Assembly (NCBI GenBank): GCA_003561835.1
Contig: PWVN01000060.1
Location: 1 to 5,898, forward strand
Direction of reading: 5' to 3'
Length of the DNA stretch: 5,898 nt
Source: Syntrophomonadaceae bacterium
Lineage (GTDB): Bacteria > Bacillota > Dethiobacteria > PWVN01
Shown here: in pieces, positions 1 through 4,161 of the stretch
Layout: the number at the start of each line of letters is the position of its first letter
Position numbering within the stretch: position 1 is the first letter of the stretch
Made by a program: the position numbers and the translations under genes
The notes under the pieces: model-generated
Told to the model about the DNA's origin: nothing
Seen by the model: only the letters and a program-made list of their open reading frames with translations
The model's database searches: none

Positions 1-194
1 ATTGTCGAGATAAGGGTCTCTACCCTGAGATTGATTTATTTTCTTTGCCCTCCTGTGAGCTTGTGAGGCACCGAGTAGCTTGCTTTAATAATTATAGCAT
101 AGCTAGCATATATTAAAATAGTTTATTCAAACATTGATGAAGCCCTTTTACCCCCTTTCAATATGAATGATGCTTATCGGTTCATGATGTTTCG
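1..194. other. AT-rich intergenic region downstream of eam
   Basis: Clearly AT-richer than the genes and with no convincing reading frame. It contains AGGGT/ACCCT, a 5-bp hairpin at 13-26 followed on the plus strand by a T-rich stretch; a direct repeat of TAGCATA (95-101, 104-110); and, on the minus strand, a possible promoter at 91-99. I see no clear terminator for eam. It probably holds the promoter and leader of the next gene to the left. Confidence 0.5.
91..99 (-). promoter_or_regulatory. Possible extended -10 promoter reading out of the window
   Basis: TGCTATAAT on the minus strand is a perfect extended -10 (TG-N-TATAAT). There is no good -35 at 16-18 bases. It would direct transcription toward position 1 and give a leader containing AGGAGGGC (47-54). 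The AT-rich context raises the chance of a coincidence. Confidence 0.35.
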
Positions 195-1430
195 CTATAA
201 CGGATTCACGTTGGGATACCGAAACGCCTCTCCCTCCCAGTTACGGATGACCACGTAATCCGATCCCCAGGAGATGAGATAGTTGGGCAGGATGGGGGTT
301 TTCCCCTTGCCCCTGGGGGCGTTGATGAGATAGGTGGGAATGGCCAACCCGGAGGTCTGCCCCCGCAGGTACTCCATGATCTCAATGCCGTCCTGGACGG
401 GGGTTACGAAGTGGGTGGTCCCCTTCACCAGCTTGGCGTGGAAGATATAGTAGGGCTTCACCAGGATGCGCAGGAGTTCCTGGTTCAGCTTCTTCATGAC
501 ATGGGGGTTGTTGTTGATGCCCCGAAGGAGGACGGCCTGGTTGCCCAGGGGGATGCCCGCCTTGGCCAGGCGGCGGCAGGCCTCCATGGCTTCCTGGGTC
601 ACTTCCTTGGGGTGGTTGAAGTGGGTATTCAGGTAAAAGGGGTGGTGCTTCTCCAGCATGTCGCAGAGCTTCTGGGTGATGCGCTGGGGCATGGTGACGG
701 GGGTGCGACTGCCGATGCGCTTCACCTCCACGTGGGGAATCTTCCCCAGTTCCGTGAGAATCCAGTCGATATGGTCATCCGAGAGAGTCAGGGGGTCTCC
801 CCCGGTAACCAGGACATCCCGGATCTCCTCGTTGGCCCGGATGTAGTCCAGGGCCTTCTGCAGTTCCGCCTCGGATACGGGCTGGTCCACCTCCCCGATG
901 TTGCGGCGGCGCTGGCAGTGGCGGCAGTACATGGCGCACTGGTTGGTGACGTTGATGATCAGGCGGTCCGGGTAGCGCCGCGTTATATTGTCCGCAGGGG
1001 AGGTGAACTCCTCCGCCATAGGGTCATCCTTGCCGTAGGTGTCGTGAATCTCGTTGATGGAGGGGACAGCCTGCCGGCGGACGGGGCATTTGGGGTCATC
1101 AGGGTCCATCAAGCTCAAATAGTAGGGAGACACAGACCAGCGGAACCGTTGGCCCACCTCTTCAATCTGCCGGGCTTCCTCGGGGCTCAGGTTCAGGAAT
1201 TTCGAGAGGGCATCCACGCTGGAAACCCGGTTGGATATCTGCCAGTGCCAATCCCCCCACTCCTCCCCGGTGGCCTTAAAAATCTCCATGATCCGCTTTC
1301 TGGAGGCAGCATACTCCTTCTTGAGGGTAAAACCCGTGGGGATGGCCGGGCGGGCCTCCAGGTACTCCTTGATGCTCTCCTTCAAGGTCACGGCCCTGTC
1401 TAACGCGATTTTTCGGGATTCCTGGGTCAA
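195..1430 (-). CDS. eam: Glutamate 2,3-aminomutase (radical SAM, PLP-dependent)
   Basis: Predicted to interconvert L-glutamate and beta-glutamate (3-aminoglutarate) in the cytoplasm, using a [4Fe-4S] cluster, S-adenosylmethionine and PLP. Numbering below starts from the GTG at 1439. The radical SAM cluster motif CAMYCRHC supplies C168, C172 and C175, followed by R177, the equivalent of the substrate-carboxylate arginine of lysine 2,3-aminomutase. GGDPL lies at 213-217, and the PLP lysine is K380 in NAPRGKGK. The two aspartates that hold the epsilon-amino group of lysine in lysine 2,3-aminomutase (D293, D330) align without gaps to K336 (FHAKL) and N373 (LINAP). As I recall, that Lys/Asn pair marks the characterised Clostridioides difficile glutamate enzyme. 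Length, about 411 residues, is normal. I chose the TTG at 1428-1430 because GAGGTG at 1437-1442 sits 6 bases upstream; the GTG at 1437-1439 lies inside that site. No ablB-type acetyltransferase is visible, as expected for the glutamate branch. Family is near certain; glutamate specificity is inferred from residues. Confidence 0.9.
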   Translation of the reverse strand: MTQESRKIALDRAVTLKESIKEYLEARPAIPTGFTLKKEYAASRKRIMEIFKATGEEWGDWHWQISNRVSSVDALSKFLNLSPEEARQIEEVGQRFRWSVSPYYLSLMDPDDPKCPVRRQAVPSINEIHDTYGKDDPMAEEFTSPADNITRRYPDRLIINVTNQCAMYCRHCQRRRNIGEVDQPVSEAELQKALDYIRANEEIRDVLVTGGDPLTLSDDHIDWILTELGKIPHVEVKRIGSRTPVTMPQRITQKLCDMLEKHHPFYLNTHFNHPKEVTQEAMEACRRLAKAGIPLGNQAVLLRGINNNPHVMKKLNQELLRILVKPYYIFHAKLVKGTTHFVTPVQDGIEIMEYLRGQTSGLAIPTYLINAPRGKGKTPILPNYLISWGSDYVVIRNWEGEAFRYPNVNPL

Positions 1431-1436
1431 AACAAA

Positions 1437-1442
1437 CACCTC
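1437..1442 (-). promoter_or_regulatory. Ribosome binding site deciding the eam start
   Basis: GAGGTG on the minus strand lies 6 bases before the TTG at 1428-1430. The longest reading frame would instead begin at the GTG that forms the last three bases of this same site, which leaves no good ribosome binding site for that start. TTG, giving M-T-Q-E-S-R-K, is therefore preferred. Confidence 0.6.
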
Positions 1443-1780
1443 ACAGTGATTTTTTACGCCCGTGATGATTCTTGTTATTTTTCATATATTTTTTGTCGGA
1501 TTAAGGAACGGGCAAACCCTTATCTGGAGAAATGGTCGGAACCTGCTGGAATGATTGCGAAGTCAAGGGGGAAATAAACCCAAATTCTATTGTAGTATTC
1601 TCGAAAACAGGGGATGATTCCTCCCCCGTTTTTCTTTTTCCAGGCAGAAAGGGCTTCACATGGTGAAAAAGAACCCGGGCCCGGGAAATGAGACCGAAAG
1701 GCACGATTGGGCCGTCCGGGCGAAGGGCCCCGCCTGGGTTCGGGTAAATGCCAGGTGCCTGCGACTTGGCATTCCTGCCT
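1443..1780 (-). other. Non-coding gap between the nitrilase gene and eam
   Basis: About 340 bases without a convincing gene. In the direction of transcription it holds a short inverted repeat (AATGCCA 1747-1753 with TGGCATT 1767-1773, no U-run), a small GC palindrome CCCGGGCCCGGG near 1675-1686 followed by TTCTTTTT, the stronger terminator at 1604-1632, and an AT-rich stretch near 1470-1500 just before eam. A 104-codon open frame at 1501-1815 has Arg/Pro/Gly-rich composition, overlaps the nitrilase 3' end and matches no family I know, so I treat it as chance. A promoter for eam is expected here. TTGACT at about 1561-1566 looks like a -35 box but has no -10 partner at the right distance. I recognise no riboswitch or T-box signature. 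Confidence 0.6.
1604..1632 (-). terminator. Probable factor-independent terminator after the nitrilase gene
   Basis: In minus-strand RNA, AAAACGGGGGA pairs with UCCCCUGUUUU around a 7-base GGAAUCA loop. The 11-bp stem has a single G-U wobble, a GC-rich core and a U-tract on the 3' arm. The A-tract/U-tract symmetry means it could also stop plus-strand transcripts, where TTTTTCTTTTT follows the hairpin but the wobble becomes an A-C mismatch. It lies about 150 bases past the nitrilase stop and before eam, separating the two transcription units. The U-run in the minus direction is short, so efficiency is uncertain. Confidence 0.55.
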
Positions 1781-2629
1781 TCACTTTTCCTCCGGGGAAT
1801 CCTCCTCCGTTCCATCTGTTTGCGTCAGGGCATGATAGAGGTGGGGCTTCCTCTCCCGGAAGAGGTGCATCTCGTATTCCCCCGGTTGCTTGATGACGCT
1901 CTTCTCCCGGGCCAGGGACAAATCGACGTCCGCGTAGAGGATTTCCTCCCCCGGGCCTGCTTTGGCCAGGATGCGGCCTTCGGGGCTTAGCACCTGGCTG
2001 CGGCCGATGAACTGGACCCCCCGCTCCATGCCGCAGCGGTTGCAGGAGGCAAGGAAAACCCGGTTCTCCAAAGCCCGGGTGCGGCCGATGAAGGTGGCAT
2101 TGGCCTCGGCGCCCTGGGGCCAGTTGGTGATGTTAAAGATGATGTCGGCCCCCTTAAGGGCCAGGACCCGGGCCACCTCGGGGAAGCGGAGCTCGAAGCA
2201 GATCAGCACCCCCAGGCGGCCAAAGGGGGTGTCCACCACCAGGGGGGGCTCCGGCCCCGGGGTGACAAAGCGGTCCACCCCCAGGTAGGGCAGGTGGGCC
2301 TTGCGGTAGCGGGCCACAAGCCCCTTGGAGGAGATCAAGAGGACGGTATTGAAAATTTCTTCCCCCTCCCTCTCGATAAGGCCGAGAAGGACCAGGGATT
2401 CCCCGCAGGAGCGGCTGACGACGTCCACAGCCCTTGCCGCCAGGTCCCCGGGGAGCAGTTCCAGGGTCTCCTCCCGGGAGCGGAAGGCGTACCCTGTCAG
2501 GGCCGCTTCGGGAAAGGCCACCAGGTGGGAATCCCGGAGTCGGGCTTCCTGGATAACGGCAGCGATGTGTTCCAGATTTTGGGCAAATCTCCCGAGACGG
2601 GGGTTAATTTGGGCCAGGGCAATCCGCAT
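1781..2629 (-). CDS. Nitrilase-superfamily carbon-nitrogen hydrolase
   Basis: A 282-residue cytoplasmic amidase-type enzyme of the CN-hydrolase (nitrilase) superfamily, expected to hydrolyse a small amide, carbamoyl compound or nitrile through a cysteine thioester. The catalytic triad is complete: E41 (FPEAALTGY), K110 (YRKAHLPY) and C144 (LICFELRFPE). The fold runs from MRIALAQINP, which resembles the glutaminase domain of NAD synthetase, to the usual C-terminal strand region, and ends in an acidic tail (TDGTEEDSPEEK). Length fits a stand-alone single-domain member; there is no signal peptide or membrane segment and no fused synthetase. The ATG at 2627-2629 follows AGGGGAGGAA at 2636-2645 by 6 bases. 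The gene begins 24 bases after the stop of the membrane protein gene, so the two are probably co-transcribed. The substrate cannot be read from the sequence; omega-amidase, carbamoylputrescine-type amidase or an uncharacterised branch are all possible. Confidence 0.9.
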   Translation of the reverse strand: MRIALAQINPRLGRFAQNLEHIAAVIQEARLRDSHLVAFPEAALTGYAFRSREETLELLPGDLAARAVDVVSRSCGESLVLLGLIEREGEEIFNTVLLISSKGLVARYRKAHLPYLGVDRFVTPGPEPPLVVDTPFGRLGVLICFELRFPEVARVLALKGADIIFNITNWPQGAEANATFIGRTRALENRVFLASCNRCGMERGVQFIGRSQVLSPEGRILAKAGPGEEILYADVDLSLAREKSVIKQPGEYEMHLFRERKPHLYHALTQTDGTEEDSPEEK

Positions 2630-2653
2630 GGCAAATTCCTCCCCTATTTCCTT

Positions 2654-3820
2654 TTATTTCCCGCCCTTCCCTGCCGGGGCGAGGAGAGCCTCCGGAGGCG
2701 GGTGAAGCTTCGCGCCCAGAAGGGGCCAGGACAGGAGGGCCGGCCAGCCCACCAGCAGGGCGGGAGCGTAGGTTGTGTGCAGGAAAATCAGGGCTCCCGA
2801 AGCCAGGAGGCCCGCGGAAAAGGTCATGTGCTGGGCGTCTTTTTCCGACCTGTATTCCAGGAGGCGGTCCCGCAGGAACAAAACCCAGGGCAGCCCCAGG
2901 AGCCAGGAAGCCCAGAGCCTCAGCCCCTGAAGGCCGGGGATCCCGAGACGGGCCTCCGGAGCCTGGAAATAGGTGAGGATAGGTTGGGGCACGATGCGGA
3001 TCAGGCTGGGGGAAGCCTCCCCGGCCGGGGTGGAGAAGGCCAGGAGGGCATAGAAATAAACGCTGGTGAAGAGGATGAAGAAGGCGAAGAAGACCACGAA
3101 GAAGAAGGCCTTCTGGTAAGGGCTGGTCCGGTTGATGAGTCCGATAAAGAAACTGCCCACGATGGTGAGGACCATCCCGGTCATGACCCAGATGATGCAG
3201 TCCAGAAGCTGTCCCCGGCCGGCGGCCATACCCAGGACGGGGGTGATGAAAAAGGCGGCCAGAACCGAGGGGATAAAGCTGATGATGACCCGGATCCGGC
3301 GGGGCGGGGGGGTCATCAGCAGGAAGAAGAGGAGGGCCGGCGGCAGGAGGATCCATGTCCTGAAGGATGAGAGCATCAGGATGGCCAGCAGGAAGAGGAA
3401 GGACATGGGGGCCCGTACCAACCAAAAGTAGTTTTTGATGTTAAAACTCCAGGTCAGATGGTTGAAAAGGAGCAGGACGACCAGGAGGATGCCCCGGGTA
3501 TCGCCGTCCAGGTACAGGGCTGCCCGGAAATAAGGGTCTGCAAAGCCCGGCAGGTTCCTTTCGGGCAAAAGGAGCAGGAAAAAGAACAGGGTGTAGATGC
3601 TGCCTGCCACCGTCATGACGGTGATGATGTCGCTCAAATCCCGGGGGGACCGGCCCAGGCGGTCCACCAGGAAGTACCCGGTGAGGCCCAGCAAAAGGGG
3701 CAGGACCAGGAGGAAGGTATTCCCCCCCGGAGTAAAAATAAGGGCCGCCAGGTATACCAGGCCGGCACCCCCCAAAAGGCTGTGCTGCGGTTGCATACGA
3801 GATTTGCTCATATTTTCCAT
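2654..3820 (-). CDS. Polytopic membrane protein of unknown function
   Basis: A 388-residue, very hydrophobic protein with roughly 10-12 predicted membrane segments, at about residues 15-30, 35-53, 65-86, 109-124, 137-152, 155-170, 176-200, 205-229, 238-263, 300-316, 335-349 and 351-370. A short basic N-terminus (MENMSKSRMQ) suggests the N-terminus is cytoplasmic. A non-membrane loop at about 264-299 is Pro-rich, another at 317-332 is charged (RDRLLEYRSEKD), and the tail is Pro/Gly/Lys-rich. I do not recognise the family: there is no transporter signature, no CAAX-protease glutamate pair and no nucleotide-binding motif. The ATG at 3818-3820 follows AGGAG by 7 bases. It is the first gene after the promoter at 3958-3986, and its stop lies 24 bases before the nitrilase start, so it may place, feed or work with that enzyme. 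The reading frame and membrane location are secure; the function is unknown. Confidence 0.88.
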   Translation of the reverse strand: MENMSKSRMQPQHSLLGGAGLVYLAALIFTPGGNTFLLVLPLLLGLTGYFLVDRLGRSPRDLSDIITVMTVAGSIYTLFFFLLLLPERNLPGFADPYFRAALYLDGDTRGILLVVLLLFNHLTWSFNIKNYFWLVRAPMSFLFLLAILMLSSFRTWILLPPALLFFLLMTPPPRRIRVIISFIPSVLAAFFITPVLGMAAGRGQLLDCIIWVMTGMVLTIVGSFFIGLINRTSPYQKAFFFVVFFAFFILFTSVYFYALLAFSTPAGEASPSLIRIVPQPILTYFQAPEARLGIPGLQGLRLWASWLLGLPWVLFLRDRLLEYRSEKDAQHMTFSAGLLASGALIFLHTTYAPALLVGWPALLSWPLLGAKLHPPPEALLAPAGKGGK

Positions 3821-3852
3821 ACAGGTTCTCCTCTCTCTCGGTGTACAGGTTC
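3820..3852 (-). repeat. Short direct repeat at the membrane protein start
   Basis: The 9-mer GAACCTGTA (minus strand) occurs at 3844-3852 and again at 3820-3828, with a 24-base period. The second copy overlaps the start codon, and the ribosome binding site AGGAG lies between the copies. This could be a protein or RNA contact site, or chance. Confidence 0.4.
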
Positions 3853-3862
3853 CGTTCTACAG

Positions 3863-3886
3863 ACCCCCAGCTTCAAGGCTGGAGGT
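3863..3886 (-). other. Stable leader hairpin resembling an IS200/IS605 end
   Basis: In minus-strand RNA, ACCUCCAGC pairs with GCUGGGGGU (9 bp, one G-U) around a CUUGAA loop. It is preceded by GGGCGGGAA and followed by CUGUAGAAC. The pattern of GGGAA, then a CC-rich arm, then a short loop, then a GG-rich arm resembles the hairpins found at the right ends of IS200/IS605-type elements and in the 3' scaffold of TnpB-associated RNAs. No transposase or tnpB gene is present. If it is not a relic, it is a structured element of the leader of the membrane protein/nitrilase transcript. No U-run follows, so it is not a terminator. Confidence 0.4.
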
Positions 3887-3896
3887 TTCCCGCCCG

Positions 3897-3917
3897 GGAG
3901 AAAATTCCGGTTTCTCC
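3897..3917 (-). other. Second leader hairpin
   Basis: GGAGAAA and TTTCTCC form a perfect 7-bp stem around a 7-base CCGGAAT loop on the minus strand. It lies between the predicted transcription start and the hairpin at 3863-3886. Its 5' arm contains a GAGGAG ribosome-binding-like sequence with no start codon at a useful distance. It matches no riboswitch class known to me. Confidence 0.4.
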
Positions 3918-3940
3918 TCGAAGGCGGATCAGGGACTGCC

Positions 3941-3991
3941 AGTAAATGCCTAAATTTACTATACATTTTTCTCGGGAAAAAGTAAATGTAT
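3941..3991. repeat. Inverted heptamers and palindrome over the promoter (operator candidate)
   Basis: On the minus strand, ATTTACT occurs at 3981-3987 (overlapping the -35 box) and at 3941-3947 (just past the expected start), and its inverse AGTAAAT at 3954-3960 (overlapping and just past the -10). AGTAAAT and ATTTACT at 3941-3960 form a perfect 7-bp inverted repeat with a 6-base centre. A second inverted repeat, ATACATTT at 3961-3968 with AAATGTAT at 3984-3991, spans the spacer. Such symmetry over promoter elements suits a dimeric regulator, but AT-rich DNA gives short palindromes easily. No regulator gene is in the window. Confidence 0.45.
3958..3986 (-). promoter_or_regulatory. Sigma-A-type promoter for the membrane protein/nitrilase operon
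   Basis: On the minus strand, TTTACT (-35, 3981-3986, four of six matching TTGACA) is followed after exactly 17 bases by TATAGT (-10, 3958-3963, five of six matching TATAAT). Transcription would start near 3951, giving a leader of about 130 bases before the ATG at 3820. It lies in the AT-rich gap just after the DUF1540 stop and faces the downstream genes. This is the best promoter match I found in the window. Confidence 0.6.
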
Positions 3992-3999
3992 TTTTCTGG

Positions 4000-4161
4000 C
4001 TATTTCCCTTCCCGGGCCGGGCGGAAGGTGTCGCAGCAGGTGCCTTCGCTGTTGCTGCACTCCATGCCTCCATCCATGGTGTTAACTTCGATCATGTCGG
4101 CGTGGCATTTCAGATCCCTGTAATAGACGCAGTTGGAAACGGTGCATTTAATATCAGCCAT
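4000..4161 (-). CDS. Small DUF1540 cysteine-cluster protein
   Basis: A 53-residue protein starting MADIKCTVSNCVYYRDLKC. It has six cysteines (C6, C11, C19, C35, C42, C43) in the arrangement of the DUF1540 family: a C-x4-C-x-Y-x5-C block, a hydrophobic/Val stretch (ADMIEV), then a terminal C-x-T-F-like motif (TCCDTF). DUF1540 proteins are common in clostridia; their function is unknown, and metal binding by the cysteines is an inference. The ATG at 4159-4161 has an almost ideal ribosome binding site, AAAGGAGGTGG at 4166-4176, 5 bases upstream and inside the RND gene. The start overlaps the RND stop by 8 bases (ATGGCTGA), which implies translational coupling. The doubled cysteine (C42-C43) near the end is slightly unusual. 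A competing 66-codon open frame at 3873-4073 is a shadow. Confidence 0.87.
   Translation of the reverse strand: MADIKCTVSNCVYYRDLKCHADMIEVNTMDGGMECSNSEGTCCDTFRPAREGK

Noticed and set aside
14..31. CTGAGA in the plus strand and ACTCGGTGCC in the minus strand, recalling pieces of a TPP riboswitch
   Set aside because: The two pieces are on opposite strands and the rest of the conserved core is absent.
411..1403. 330-codon plus-strand open frame
   Set aside because: It lies fully antisense to eam, its His/Val/Gly/Leu-rich translation matches no family known to me, and eam has clear catalytic motifs on the other strand.
1501..1815. 104-codon minus-strand open frame between the nitrilase gene and eam
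   Set aside because: It overlaps the nitrilase 3' end and runs through the terminator hairpin. It is Arg/Pro-rich with no family resemblance, and its start sits inside the nitrilase coding sequence with no evident ribosome binding site.
2294..3370. 358-codon plus-strand open frame rich in Gly, Glu, Gln and Asp
   Set aside because: It spans the antisense of two separate real genes and has low-complexity composition typical of the reverse of a GC-rich membrane protein gene.
2860..3800. Frequent CCAGG/AGGAGG words on the plus strand, looking like dispersed repeats
   Set aside because: They reflect codon preference for Leu, Pro and Trp in the membrane protein read on the other strand; spacing is irregular.
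3961..3991. ATACATTT/AAATGTAT hairpin as a terminator for the RND/DUF1540 unit
   Set aside because: No U-run follows it in the direction of transcription, and it coincides with a good promoter, so an operator is more likely.
3873..4073. 66-codon minus-strand open frame
   Set aside because: It overlaps the DUF1540 gene in another frame and runs through the promoter; its Ala/Thr-rich start is just the shifted reading of the DUF1540 C-terminus.
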